Assembly: GCF_016632335.1 (NCBI RefSeq)
Contig: NZ_JAEPBG010000017.1
Coordinates: 62,001 to 126,000 of the forward strand
DNA: 64,000 bases
Direction: 5' to 3'
Source: Noviherbaspirillum pedocola
Lineage (GTDB): Bacteria > Pseudomonadota > Gammaproteobacteria > Burkholderiales > Burkholderiaceae_D
This document shows positions 1 through 9,177 of this stretch, piece after piece. The position numbers were made by a program, and so were the translations under genes. Below the pieces are notes generated by a model. It had not been told where the DNA came from and did not search any database. It was given only the letters and a program-made list of their open reading frames with translations. Position 1 is the stretch's first letter. Each line of letters opens with the position of its first letter.

Positions 1-459
1 TTGCTGCTGACGCTGGGCGCGGAAAGCGGCGCGCGACCGGCCGATGCCGCCAGCGGCGCGCAGGCGGTGCGCGCCTGGCTGGCGCGAAAGGGCATCCCCG
101 CGCCGGAACTGGTGATCGATAACGGCTCCGGGCTGTCGCGCAATGCCCGGGTGTCCGCCGATACCATGGGACGCATGCTGATCACCGCTTTCCATGCGCC
201 GACCATGCCCGAGTTCATCGCCTCGCTGCCGATCGCCGCGCTCGATGGTTCGATGCGCAACCGCCTGCGCGACAGCGACGCTGCCGGCCGTGCGCATCTG
301 AAGACCGGCACGCTGGAGGGGGTGCGCGCCATTGCCGGCTATGTGTTGTCGGCATCGGGACGGCGCTATGCGCTGGTGTGCCTGGTCAACCATCCGAATG
401 CGACGGCCTCGCTGCGTGCGATGGATGCGTTGCTGCAATGGGTGTATGAGCGCGGATGA
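1..459 (+). CDS. dacB: D-alanyl-D-alanine carboxypeptidase/endopeptidase (PBP4 family), C-terminal part
   Basis: Partial gene entering from the left edge; 152 codons up to the TGA are visible. PBP4 enzymes are periplasmic serine peptidases that trim peptidoglycan stem peptides and cross-links. Visible marks are a segment reading IDNGSGLSRNARVSA, which holds the conserved SGLSR region of the family, and the third penicillin-binding motif KTG in HLKTGTLEGV about 50 residues from the end. The SxxK and SxN motifs lie outside the window. The true start is outside, so the first codon shown is not a start. It converges on the TPM/lemA operon and is followed by a perfect hairpin. Confidence 0.88.
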   Translation: MLLTLGAESGARPADAASGAQAVRAWLARKGIPAPELVIDNGSGLSRNARVSADTMGRMLITAFHAPTMPEFIASLPIAALDGSMRNRLRDSDAAGRAHLKTGTLEGVRAIAGYVLSASGRRYALVCLVNHPNATASLRAMDALLQWVYERG

Positions 460-468
460 GCTTTTTGC

Positions 469-498
469 GGCGGCATGCTGTGTTGCCAGCATGCCGCC
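469..498. terminator. 12-bp perfect hairpin between convergent genes
   Basis: Bases 469-480 (GGCGGCATGCTG) pair perfectly with 487-498 around a 6-nt loop. It lies 10 bases after the dacB stop and upstream of the converging 3' end of the TPM gene. There is no good T-run on either side, so it is a plausible but not classical terminator. Confidence 0.45.
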
Positions 499-555
499 TA
501 CGCCCAGCTAGCCGGTCTTTTCGCGTGATCGCCCGTGCGCCGCACCTAGGCTGCG

Positions 556-1059
556 CTACAGAATGATCGGCCTGTCCGACAACTGATTCGTGCGCTGCCC
601 ATCCGAAGGCATGCGTTGCGCGAGCAGGGCGTTCAGGCTCGACAGCGCCGCCACTGCGCCATCCCGGTAGCTGCCTCGTGCGAAGTCGCGGGTCATGGCG
701 TCGCAAATCGCCTGCCATTCCTTGGCTTCCACCAGGCGGCCAACGCCGCGGTCGGTCAGGATCTCGACTTCGCGATCAGCCAAGTTCACATACATCAGCA
801 CACCGCTGTTTTCCTCGGTATCCCAGATGCGGTAGTCCGAGAACAGCATGCGTGCACGCGCGCGGGCGTGGACGCCGTCGATCAATTCAGCCAGCGGCAA
901 TGCGGCTTCGATGATGATCCGCACTTCGGCACGATGGCTTTGTTCGCCTTCGCGGATCGCTCGCTGCAACTCGTGCAGCGCCTGCGGCGGAAAAGCGCGC
1001 CGTCCGCTTGCCGCGGTGGTGAAGAGATGCCTGAAGATGCGCCTGAGTTTCATATTCAC
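556..1059 (-). CDS. TPM-domain protein (second in lemA operon)
   Basis: A 167-residue protein with a TPM (YgcG/Psb32) fold: the core with NSGVLMYVNLADREVEIL, followed by DRGVGRLVEAKEWQAICDAM, is typical of the family. It lacks a signal peptide and the Gly-rich tail of its upstream neighbour; the N-terminus is basic. Its start overlaps the end of the upstream TPM gene by 4 bases, implying translational coupling. TPM proteins commonly sit beside LemA in a membrane-associated trio; the biochemical role is not settled. The family call is firm, the function is not. Confidence 0.8.
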   Translation of the reverse strand: MNMKLRRIFRHLFTTAASGRRAFPPQALHELQRAIREGEQSHRAEVRIIIEAALPLAELIDGVHARARARMLFSDYRIWDTEENSGVLMYVNLADREVEILTDRGVGRLVEAKEWQAICDAMTRDFARGSYRDGAVAALSSLNALLAQRMPSDGQRTNQLSDRPIIL

Positions 1060-1877
1060 CAGTTCCCCGATGCGCCGCCGCCGTCAAAGGTGCCGCCGCC
1101 GCCGGAATAGCCGCCGCCCGATCCGCCGCTGAATCCTCCACCACCGAAACCACCGCCGAAGCCACCGCGACGACCCATCTCGTTGGCAATGCTGTTGCCG
1201 ATGATAATGCCCGCGTTGCGGCCCCAGTCATTTGCGCCAAGCGCACGGCGTCGTGAGCCGCGTGAGAACATGCGCATGAGCATCAGCAGCACGAAGAACA
1301 ACACGATCGGCCACCAGAAGCCAGTGTCTTCGCTCTGCTGTGACGCTTGCCCTTGTGTCGGAGGCGGCAGATTCTCCTTGTCCACCAGCGCCGCGATCGC
1401 AGAGACGCCGGCAACCAGGCCGCCATAGAAATCGTTCTGCCGGAAATGCGGCGCAATGATGTCCTGCAGAATGCGCTTGGATTGTGCATCGGTCAGCGAG
1501 CCCTGCACGCCGCGCCCGGCTTCAATACGCAGGCGGCGCAGCGACGGCGGATTGTCCCGCGCCACCAGCAGGATCACACCGTCGTCGACGCCGCTGCGCC
1601 CGAGCTTCCAGGCTTCGGCCACGCGGATGCTGTATTGCTCGATGGCTTCCGGCGCCGTCGAGGCGACGATCAGCACCGCGATCTGGTTGCCGGTCTTGTC
1701 CTCATGCTCTTTCAGCACATTCTCGAGCGCATCGCGCTGAGCCGGCACGAGCATGCCGATCGTGTCGGTGACGCGCGCGCTCAGCGGCGGTATCGGCGTG
1801 AAGTCCTGCGCCAAGGCCATCGCGCATGCCAGCGCCAGCAAGAGGCCAAGCAGCGCGCCCAGCGGTTTCATGATCAT
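1056..1877 (-). CDS. TPM-domain (YgcG-like) membrane protein
   Basis: A 273-residue protein with a signal peptide (hydrophobic residues about 5-23, ending at ALA-Q), then a TPM domain of about 130 residues starting IPPLSARVTDTIGMLVPAQ and including GNQIAVLIVAST. A transmembrane segment follows near residues 188-203 (WWPIVLFFVLLMLM), then a long Gly-rich tail with GGFGGGGFSGGSGGG repeats. This is the standard layout of YgcG-type proteins that accompany LemA. The gene begins directly after the lemA stop, with possible ATGs at 1877 and 1871 and no strong Shine-Dalgarno sequence at either, so coupling to lemA is likely. Confidence 0.85.
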   Translation of the reverse strand: MIMKPLGALLGLLLALACAMALAQDFTPIPPLSARVTDTIGMLVPAQRDALENVLKEHEDKTGNQIAVLIVASTAPEAIEQYSIRVAEAWKLGRSGVDDGVILLVARDNPPSLRRLRIEAGRGVQGSLTDAQSKRILQDIIAPHFRQNDFYGGLVAGVSAIAALVDKENLPPPTQGQASQQSEDTGFWWPIVLFFVLLMLMRMFSRGSRRRALGANDWGRNAGIIIGNSIANEMGRRGGFGGGFGGGGFSGGSGGGYSGGGGTFDGGGASGNW

Positions 1878-2471
1878 CTACTTGCCGAAGTTGACCGTGG
1901 GAGCGTTCGAGATCGCGCGCTCGTTTTCAACGGTGAAGGATGGACGCACCGGGTAATGGAAAATCATGGCCGTGAGGTTGGTGGGGAAGCTGCGCGCGAG
2001 CACGTTATAGTCCTGCACCGACTTGATATAGCGCTGGCGCGCCACCGTAATGCGGTTCTCGGTGCCTTCGAGCTGGGACTGCAGATCGCGGAACAGGTTG
2101 TCAGCCTTGAGCTGCGGATAATTTTCCGAGACCGCGAGCAGGCGCGACAGCGCCGAACTCAGTTCGCCCTGCGCCTGCTGAAAACGCTGGAAGGCTTGCG
2201 GATCATTCAAAGTTTCCGGGCTGACCTGGATGCTGGTGGCCGCCGCGCGCGCCCGGGTCACCGCTTCGAGCGTGTCCTTCTCATGCGAGGCATAGCCCTT
2301 GACTGTGTTCACCAGGTTCGGCACCAGGTCGGCGCGACGCTGATACTGGTTCACGACTTCCCCCCAGGCTGCCTTCACCGCTTCATCGCGCGCCTGAAAT
2401 TCGTTGTAGCCGCAACCCGACAGCAAAGCCGTCATCCATACCACCATCATCCATGCCGTAACTTTCTTCAT
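1878..2471 (-). CDS. lemA: LemA family lipoprotein
   Basis: A 197-residue protein. The start at 2471 (MKKVTAWMM) is chosen because GAGGGAAAG precedes it and a signal peptide with lipobox LLSGC follows (Cys20), so the protein is predicted to be a lipoprotein. The mature part is helical and matches LemA: EAVKAAWGEVVNQYQRRADL, then VPNLVNTVKGYASHEKDTLE, and QLEGTENRITVARQRY near the end. LemA is a coiled-coil membrane protein of uncertain role, usually paired with TPM proteins as here. First gene of the three-gene operon 2471-556. Confidence 0.9.
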   Translation of the reverse strand: MKKVTAWMMVVWMTALLSGCGYNEFQARDEAVKAAWGEVVNQYQRRADLVPNLVNTVKGYASHEKDTLEAVTRARAAATSIQVSPETLNDPQAFQRFQQAQGELSSALSRLLAVSENYPQLKADNLFRDLQSQLEGTENRITVARQRYIKSVQDYNVLARSFPTNLTAMIFHYPVRPSFTVENERAISNAPTVNFGK

Positions 2472-2641
2472 GCTCTTTCCCTCTTCTGTTGATCCGGCAA
2501 TACCCGGTGAGCTATGCATAGCCGCCAGCGGCAAAGCGCTTACCCCTGTCGGCGCGATGCCGGAAAACATAGCACGCCAAGTTACAATACGCGCCGGCAC
2601 CACATCAACTTCCCTTCAGATATCTTTCCCGAAAGCCCGCC

Positions 2642-3466
2642 GTGAGTTTCACAGACAAACTATCCGCCGCATGGCAGTCGCAGACATCGCTGCTGTGCGT
2701 CGGTCTCGATCCCGACCTGTCGCGCTTGCCCGCCGAGCTGCAGTCCCAACCCGATGCGATCCTCGCCTTCTGCCGCGCCATCGTCGACGCCACCGCCGAT
2801 CTTGCCTGCGCCTTCAAGCCGCAGATCGCCTACTTCGCCGCACTGCGCGCAGAAGACCAGCTTGAGGAGCTCTGCAAGTACATACGCAGCCGTTATCCGC
2901 AAGTGCCCCTGGTACTGGATGCAAAGCGTGGCGACATCGGCGCGACAGCCGAGCAGTATGCGCGCGAAGCCTTCGAGCGCTACGGCGCGGATGCGGTCAC
3001 GGTCAATCCCTACATGGGCTCGGATTCGATTGCGCCCTACCTGGAGTGGAAGGACCGCGGTGCGATCGTGCTGTGCCGCACTTCGAACCCCGGCGGTTCG
3101 GACCTTCAGTTTCTGAAGGTCGATGGCGTACCGCTGTATCAGCATGTCGCGCGCCTGGTCGCGGAGAAGTGGAATACCAATGGCCAGTGCGGCCTGGTGG
3201 TCGGGGCGACTTTTCCTGAGGAACTGGCGCAGGTGCGTGCCATCGTGGCCGACATGCCGCTACTGGTGCCGGGCATCGGCGCGCAGGGCGGCGACATCGC
3301 GGCCACGGTTGCCGCCGGCAGCGACAGTGTCGGCGCCGGCATGATGATCAATTCCTCGCGCGCGATTCTGTATGCGCAAGCGCAAGCCGGGGAAGATTTT
3401 GCCGCGGCGGCGCGGCGCGTGGCCCTGGAAACGCGCGATGCGATCAATACGCATCGCAAGCCGTAA
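2642..3466 (+). CDS. pyrF: Orotidine-5'-phosphate decarboxylase
   Basis: A 274-residue enzyme of the long (type 2) OMP decarboxylase family; it makes UMP from OMP, the last step of pyrimidine synthesis. The catalytic motif DAKRGDIG lies at residues 93-100, with Lys95 as catalytic lysine; substrate-binding regions [14 protein letters not shown] (near the N-terminus) and [11 protein letters not shown] are present. The start is GTG at 2642. It is divergent from lemA with about 170 bases between, and converges on pncC across a hairpin. Confidence 0.95.
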   Translation: MSFTDKLSAAWQSQTSLLCVGLDPDLSRLPAELQSQPDAILAFCRAIVDATADLACAFKPQIAYFAALRAEDQLEELCKYIRSRYPQVPLVLDAKRGDIGATAEQYAREAFERYGADAVTVNPYMGSDSIAPYLEWKDRGAIVLCRTSNPGGSDLQFLKVDGVPLYQHVARLVAEKWNTNGQCGLVVGATFPEELAQVRAIVADMPLLVPGIGAQGGDIAATVAAGSDSVGAGMMINSSRAILYAQAQAGEDFAAAARRVALETRDAINTHRKP

Positions 3467-3483
3467 CTGAAGCATGCCGATTC

Positions 3484-3509
3484 GTAGGGTGGGCGCGAGC
3501 CCACCCTAC
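3484..3509. terminator. GTAGGGTGGGC inverted repeat
   Basis: An 11-bp perfect stem, GTAGGGTGGGC (3484-3494) with GCCCACCCTAC (3499-3509), closed by a GCGA tetraloop of GNRA type. It lies 18 bases past the pyrF stop and between two convergent genes. The sequence resembles dispersed GTAGGGTGGGC palindromes seen in many proteobacterial genomes, so it may be a repeat that also acts as a terminator. Confidence 0.6.
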
Positions 3510-3567
3510 ATTGTGGCCATGCATTTCTTAAAATCGCTGTTGCGTCGTCCGCACGTCTCGCCCATCC

Positions 3568-4053
3568 TTATGCCGCTTCGATAAACCGCAGCAGCCCCCG
3601 CAATGCATGCGCGACCGACTGCTCGCGCACCGCATGCCGATCCCCCGCGAACACCAGCCGTTCAACAATGGTCCGGCTTCCCATCGACCAGCCGAAGCAC
3701 ACTGTGCCCACCGGCTTACCCGGTACCGCGCCACCGGGGCCGGCAATGCCGGTCGTCGACAGCGCTACCTGCGCTCGGGAGTGGGCGACCGCGCCGCTTG
3801 CCATTGCCCCCGCTACCTCTTCGCTGACCGCGCCATGCCGGTTGAGGAGGTCTTCAGGCACGCCCAGCATCGAAGCCTTCGCCGCGTTCGAATAGGTAAC
3901 GAAGCCGCGCTCGAACCATTCCGAAGATCCCGCAATCTCGGTGACGGCTTGCGCCACGCCGCCGCCAGTGCAGGATTCCGCCGTGGCCAGCATCAGGCCG
4001 TGCGCCTTCAACGCATGCCCGACCCGTGTCGCCAGTTCGATGATGTCTTCCAT
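3568..4053 (-). CDS. pncC: Nicotinamide-nucleotide amidohydrolase (CinA C-terminal domain)
   Basis: A 161-residue stand-alone CinA C-terminal domain. PncC deamidates nicotinamide mononucleotide in NAD recycling. The signature TAESCTGG spans residues 24-31, with TTGIAGPGGAVPGKPVGTV further on. The length is normal for the family. In related betaproteobacteria this gene usually follows thiL and pgpA; here they lie about 9.9 kb away on the same strand, so the operon appears to be split. Confidence 0.92.
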   Translation of the reverse strand: MEDIIELATRVGHALKAHGLMLATAESCTGGGVAQAVTEIAGSSEWFERGFVTYSNAAKASMLGVPEDLLNRHGAVSEEVAGAMASGAVAHSRAQVALSTTGIAGPGGAVPGKPVGTVCFGWSMGSRTIVERLVFAGDRHAVREQSVAHALRGLLRFIEAA

Positions 4054-4140
4054 GTCAGCTCTCCGTCGCGCGCCGGAACAAGCCGGCGCCGTTTCGCAAA
4101 GCCGTCACTGTAGCACTGGCAATCACAGCCGCCTGTCAGC

Positions 4141-7100
4141 TCAATCCGGGCTCAGGTCACCGCGGACATCATCGGTTTTGCCATAACCACCGCCGCCCGG
4201 GGTCTCGATGACGAATACATCGCCCGGCTGCATTTCGGTGCTGGCAACGAAGCCGAGTTTCTCTTCATTGCCATCGACACGAATCACGTAGTTGCGGCCG
4301 CAGCGACCGGGTTCTGCACCGGCTGCGCCGAAGGGCGGCACGATGCGGTTGTTGGACAGAATCGATGCAGTCATCGCTTCCAGGAAGCGGACACGTCGCC
4401 GCCCGCCATTACCGCCATGCCAGCGACCGCCACCGCCAGTGCCCGGCATGATCTCGTAACTCTCCAGCAGCACCGGATAGCGCCATTCGAAAACTTCGGG
4501 GTCCGTCAGACGCGAGTTGGTCATGTGCGTCTGCACGACGTCGGTACCGTCGAAGTTTTCCCCCGCGCCCGATCCGCCCGAGATGGTTTCGTAGTACTGA
4601 TAGCGGTCGTTGCCAAAGGTGAAGTTGTTCATCGTGCCGGGCGAGGACGCCAGCACACCGAGCGCGCCGTACAGTGCATTGGTAATGCAGCTCGAGGTTT
4701 CGACATTGCCCGACACCACCGCCGCCGGATAGCGTGGATTGAGCATCGACCCTTCAGGAATGATGACCTTGAGCGGCTTCAGGCAGCCGGCATTGAGCGG
4801 TATGTCGTCGTCGACCAGGGTGCGGAACACATACAGCACCGCGGCCATGCAGATCGCCGCCGGCGCATTGAAGTTGTTCTCCAGCTGCGGCGAGGTGCCG
4901 GTGAAGTCAATCTCGGCACTGCGGCTGGCGCGGTCAACACGAATGGCGACCTGGATCACCGCGCCATTGTCGAGCCGGTAAGTGAACTCGGCATCATGCA
5001 GCGCCGTGATGATGCGGCGCACCGCTTCCTCGGCGTTGTCCTGCACATGCCCCATGTAGGCTTGCACCGTCTCAAGACCGAAGTGCTCCACCATCTTCAG
5101 CAACTCATCTACCCCTTTCTGGTTCGCCGCAACCTGCGCCTGAAGATCGGCCAGGTTCTGCGCAATGTTGCGCGCGGGGTAGGGGCCGGAAGACAGCAGC
5201 GAAATCGTTTCCTGTTCAAGAAAGCGGCCGTCCTGCACCAGCTGGAAATCATTGATCAGCACGCCTTCCTGGTCCACGGTGACACTGTCAGGTGGCATCG
5301 AGCCCGGCGTAGTGCCGCCGATGTCGGCGTGATGGCCGCGCGAGGCGACGTAGAACAGCACCCGGCTGCCGGCTGCATCGAAGGCTGGCGTGATCACTGT
5401 CACATCGGGAAGGTGGGTGCCGCCGTGATACGGATCGTTGAGCACATAGACATCGCCCGGCCGCATGCTGCTGCCACGATTGCGAATCACGGTCTTGATG
5501 CTTTCGCCCATCGAGCCGAGATGCACCGGGATATGCGGCGCATTCGCGATCAGATTGCCCTGGGCATCGAAAACGGCGCAGGAGAAATCGAGCCGCTCCT
5601 TGATGTTGACCGAGTAAGCGGTGTTCTGCAGGCGCAAGCCCATTTGCTCGGCGATGCTCATGAACAGATTGTTGAACAGCTCGAGCATCACCGGATCGGC
5701 ATCGGTGCCTATGGCATGGCGCTGCTGACGCGCCTCGATGCGGTTCAGCACCAGATGGTTTTTCGCGGTGACTTCGGCGAGCCAGCCGGGTTCCACCACA
5801 TTGGTCGCATTCTTTTCCGCGATGACGGCGGGGCCGGGAATGCGGTCGCCCGGACGCAAGTCATCGCGGCGATACAGTTTGGTGTCGCGCCATTCGCCGC
5901 TGGAGAACAGGCGCACGATTTCGCATGCCACGGGAGCGCCGTCGCGCGGCGTCAGCTGCTGCTGCGCCACGGCATCCTGTTCGGAGCGGCCGATTGCTTC
6001 TACCGACACTGCCTCCACCATCAGCGGCTTGCCCGCCATCAGGAAGGAATAGCGCTTGCGGTATGCGGCTTCAAAGCGCTCGATCATGTCTGCAAGGGTG
6101 CCAAACTCAATCTGCAGCGCTGAATCAGTACCTTCATAGCGCAGATGCGCGCGGCGTATCACCTCGATCTGCGCATCGGCAATGCCTTGCCCACGCAGAT
6201 CGGTGCGGGCCTCGTTCGACAGGCGCTGCAGATGCGCAAGCAGGAATGGCATCGCATCGTCTTCAAGCCGTGCCTCGATTGCCTGCTCGCGCATTGCAGT
6301 CTGATCCGCCAGACCCATGCCAAACGCCGAGAGCACACCCGCCATCGGATGCGCGAACACGCGTGTCATGCCGAGCGCATCGGCGACCAGGCAGGCATGC
6401 TGACCGCCCGCGCCGCCAAAGGTCACCAGCGTGTAGTCGGTCACATCATGTCCGCGCTGCACCGAAATGAACTTGATCGCGTTGGCCATATTGGCTACAG
6501 CGATATCGATATAGCCTTCCGCCACTTCCTCGGGCGTGCGGCGCTTGCCGGTGGCCTGGAAGATCTCGTCGGCGAGCCGCTCGAATTTTTGCCGCACCAC
6601 CTCGGCATCCAGCGCCTGATCCGCATGCGGGCCGAAGACCTTCGGAAAGTGCCCAGGCTGGATTTTGCCGAGCATGACATTGCAGTCGGTCACGGTCAGC
6701 GGGCCGCCGCGCCGGTAGCAGGCCGGGCCCGGATTGGCGCCGGCGCTGTCCGGGCCGACGCGATAGCGGCTGCCATCGAAGTGCAGGATCGAGCCGCCAC
6801 CCGCAGCCACCGTATGTATGCTCATCATCGGCGCACGCATGCGCACGCCGGCAACCTGGGTTTCGAACTCGCGTTCGAACTCGCCAGCGTAGTGGGACAC
6901 ATCGGTGGAAGTGCCGCCCATGTCGAAACCGATGATCCTGTTGAAGCCGGCGTCGCCAGCGGTGCGCACCATGCCGACGATGCCGCCCGCAGGGCCTGAA
7001 AGAATCGAATCCTTGCCCTGAAAGCGCTGTGCGTCCGTCAGTCCGCCATTGCTCTGCATGAACAGCAGTCGTACACCGTCCATGTTGCTGGCCACCTGGT

Positions 7101-7815
7101 CCACGTAGCGGCGCAGTATTGGCGATAGATAGGCATCCACCACCGTGGTATCACCGCGCGAAACAAGTTTCATCAGCGGACTGACCGCATGCGATACCGA
7201 CACCTGGGTATAGCCGATGTGCCGTGCAATGACTGCGACAAGATGTTCGTGCTGGGTGTAGCGGTAGCCGTGCATCAGCACGATGGCGATGGATCGATAG
7301 CCGCGTTCATACAGCGCCAGCAATTGCGTGCGCACTGCTGCCTCATCAAGCGGAGTCAGCACATTGCCACGCGCGTCGATGCGTTCATCGATTTCCACGG
7401 TTTCCGAGTGCAGCAGCTGCGGCAGCACGATGTTCCGGTCGAACAGGCGCGGGCGGTTCTGATAACCGATGCGCAGCGCATCCCGAAAGCCGCGCGTAAT
7501 TGCCAGCACCGTCGGGTCGCCCTTGCGTTCAAGCAGTGCGTTGGTTGCCACTGTGGTTCCCATCTTCACCGCATCCACCAGCGAGGCGGGTATGGGATCA
7601 CCGGGCGCAATGCCGAGCAGCTGCCTGATGCCTGCAACGGCCGCGTCCCGATATTGCTCGGGATTTTCCGAGAGCAGCTTGTGGGTGAGAAGCGTGCCAT
7701 CGGGACGGCGCGCGACGATGTCCGTGAAGGTGCCTCCACGATCTATCCAGAACTGCCATTGCGCCTGCAAATCTTGCGGACTCCGCGGGTCGTGCCCATG
7801 CTTGCTTTGCTCCAT
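4141..7815 (-). CDS. HyuA-HyuB fused hydantoinase/5-oxoprolinase family protein
   Basis: A 1224-residue protein with both halves of the ATP-dependent oxoprolinase/hydantoinase family in one chain. Residues about 15-700 are HyuA-like with phosphate-binding [18 protein letters not shown] near the start and [18 protein letters not shown]; residues about 720-1210 are HyuB-like with [28 protein letters not shown] and the ending PGGGGYGK. Members open cyclic amides such as 5-oxoproline or hydantoins with ATP. The fused layout and length match 5-oxoprolinase (OplAH type), but the substrate cannot be read from sequence. Its neighbours are binding proteins and an ABC transporter, which may import the substrate. 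Confidence 0.9.
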   Translation of the reverse strand: MEQSKHGHDPRSPQDLQAQWQFWIDRGGTFTDIVARRPDGTLLTHKLLSENPEQYRDAAVAGIRQLLGIAPGDPIPASLVDAVKMGTTVATNALLERKGDPTVLAITRGFRDALRIGYQNRPRLFDRNIVLPQLLHSETVEIDERIDARGNVLTPLDEAAVRTQLLALYERGYRSIAIVLMHGYRYTQHEHLVAVIARHIGYTQVSVSHAVSPLMKLVSRGDTTVVDAYLSPILRRYVDQVASNMDGVRLLFMQSNGGLTDAQRFQGKDSILSGPAGGIVGMVRTAGDAGFNRIIGFDMGGTSTDVSHYAGEFEREFETQVAGVRMRAPMMSIHTVAAGGGSILHFDGSRYRVGPDSAGANPGPACYRRGGPLTVTDCNVMLGKIQPGHFPKVFGPHADQALDAEVVRQKFERLADEIFQATGKRRTPEEVAEGYIDIAVANMANAIKFISVQRGHDVTDYTLVTFGGAGGQHACLVADALGMTRVFAHPMAGVLSAFGMGLADQTAMREQAIEARLEDDAMPFLLAHLQRLSNEARTDLRGQGIADAQIEVIRRAHLRYEGTDSALQIEFGTLADMIERFEAAYRKRYSFLMAGKPLMVEAVSVEAIGRSEQDAVAQQQLTPRDGAPVACEIVRLFSSGEWRDTKLYRRDDLRPGDRIPGPAVIAEKNATNVVEPGWLAEVTAKNHLVLNRIEARQQRHAIGTDADPVMLELFNNLFMSIAEQMGLRLQNTAYSVNIKERLDFSCAVFDAQGNLIANAPHIPVHLGSMGESIKTVIRNRGSSMRPGDVYVLNDPYHGGTHLPDVTVITPAFDAAGSRVLFYVASRGHHADIGGTTPGSMPPDSVTVDQEGVLINDFQLVQDGRFLEQETISLLSSGPYPARNIAQNLADLQAQVAANQKGVDELLKMVEHFGLETVQAYMGHVQDNAEEAVRRIITALHDAEFTYRLDNGAVIQVAIRVDRASRSAEIDFTGTSPQLENNFNAPAAICMAAVLYVFRTLVDDDIPLNAGCLKPLKVIIPEGSMLNPRYPAAVVSGNVETSSCITNALYGALGVLASSPGTMNNFTFGNDRYQYYETISGGSGAGENFDGTDVVQTHMTNSRLTDPEVFEWRYPVLLESYEIMPGTGGGGRWHGGNGGRRRVRFLEAMTASILSNNRIVPPFGAAGAEPGRCGRNYVIRVDGNEEKLGFVASTEMQPGDVFVIETPGGGGYGKTDDVRGDLSPD

Positions 7816-7914
7816 GACTGCGCCTTTCCAATGTGATGAACAAGTGCCGCGAGAGGATACGTCAGTGCCTGGGCTTCAATCGTAAATTGTTATAAAAGTG
7901 TTTAATCGGCGCCA

Positions 7915-7942
7915 TTGAATCGTGAAATGGAATCAATATAAT
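7915..7942 (+). promoter_or_regulatory. Sigma-70-like promoter for the TRAP binding protein
   Basis: TTGAAT at 7915-7920 and a perfect TATAAT at 7937-7942 with a 16-base spacer, pointing towards the gene starting at 8019. This 203-base region separates the divergent oxoprolinase and transporter genes, so both promoters must lie here. Confidence 0.6.
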
Positions 7943-8018
7943 TCGCCGACGTATCTTGCAGCAGCCGGTATTTGCGCTTGCGCCATGTTCAACAACCGGG
8001 GTCAACGAGGGAGCGTTC

Positions 8019-9017
8019 ATGGGAACAGGCAGTCGTGTCGTTGCGGCAGTAATGGTGTTCCTGATGCATATCTTCTTCATGCGACTGGTACATGCGGCAA
8101 CCAATATCGATATGGCGACCGCTTACGCGGCAGACAATTTTCAAACGCGGAATCTGCAGCAATTCGCCGATGAGGTGCGCAGTGCAACCGGTGGTCGTCT
8201 CAATATGCGCATACACCCGGGCGGCAAGCTGCTCAAGCCCGCACAGATTTATTCAGGAGTACGCGAGGAAAAGGCTGATGGTGGCGAAGTCATCATGTCC
8301 AGTCTTGAGAAAGAAGCTGCGCTGTTTGGCATCGATTCGTTGCCCTTCATCGTGTCAGGCTATGACGATGCAAGGCGCCTTTGGGAAGCATCGCGACAGG
8401 AAGTGGCGAAGATCCTCGAGTCGCAGGGACTGAAATTGCTGTATGCGGTGCCTTGGCCGCCACAAAACCTTTACGCCATTGATGAAATCAACACGATTCG
8501 CGACTTCACTGGTCGCAGCATGCGCGTCTACACACCGGCAACCGAACGCATTGCGCAGCTGCTCGGGGCAAGGCCGGTCACTTTTCAGGTAATTGATCTC
8601 GGCAAGGCCCTCGCGGCGGGGAGAATCGAATTGATGCTGACCTCAAGCTGGACTGGGGTTGATACGCGCGCATGGCGCTCGATGAAGTATTACTACCGGA
8701 TCAATGCCTGGCTGCCGAAGAATATGGTCTTTCTAAGCAAGCGCGTCTTTGACGGCTTGTCGGAAGCCGACAGAAAACAGCTACTCGATGCAGCGGATGT
8801 CGCCGAGCGGCGAGGCTGGCAAATGAGCCAGGAAAGCGATGCCGAGTATGAAAGAGAGCTCAAGAACAACGGCATCAAGGTCGCCGGACTGGATTTCATG
8901 ATTAGAAATTACCTCGACCGGATAGGCGAAACAGTCGCTCGGGAGTGGCTGAAGAAGGCGGGCGCCAACGAAATGAAAGTCCTGCTCAAGTACACCGTGG
9001 AACGCTCCGCGAAATAA
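8019..9017 (+). CDS. TRAP transporter substrate-binding protein (DctP family), orphan
   Basis: A 332-residue periplasmic binding protein. The start at 8019 (MGTGSRVVAAVMVF) is chosen for the AGGGAG eight bases upstream and the signal peptide that follows. DctP marks include GRLNMRIHPGGKLLKPAQIY near the N-terminus, the segment around GRSMRVYTPATERIAQLLGA, and LPKNMVFLSKRVFDGLSEAD. DctP proteins normally deliver carboxylates to DctQ/DctM membrane subunits, but none is encoded nearby; the next genes are a complete Liv-type ABC system. It may serve TRAP membrane subunits encoded elsewhere, or it may sense rather than transport. Confidence 0.88.
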   Translation: MGTGSRVVAAVMVFLMHIFFMRLVHAATNIDMATAYAADNFQTRNLQQFADEVRSATGGRLNMRIHPGGKLLKPAQIYSGVREEKADGGEVIMSSLEKEAALFGIDSLPFIVSGYDDARRLWEASRQEVAKILESQGLKLLYAVPWPPQNLYAIDEINTIRDFTGRSMRVYTPATERIAQLLGARPVTFQVIDLGKALAAGRIELMLTSSWTGVDTRAWRSMKYYYRINAWLPKNMVFLSKRVFDGLSEADRKQLLDAADVAERRGWQMSQESDAEYERELKNNGIKVAGLDFMIRNYLDRIGETVAREWLKKAGANEMKVLLKYTVERSAK

Positions 9018-9177
9018 GTTCTCCTGTTTGTCTGACTGCGTTGAATTGCGCTTGGGACCGGCGTCCCGTCGCGCATGTCTTCACGCGTGCACAAAGGCAG
9101 CAGAGTGTTGAACGCCAGGCGGAATTCGCCTTTGTATCGATTAATCCTGAACAAACTTCACAACCTGGGAGGTCTTG

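Noticed and set aside
4417-6123. 568-residue plus-strand frame opposite the oxoprolinase gene
   Set aside because: Shadow of the HyuA-HyuB gene; His/Arg-rich composition typical of antisense frames.
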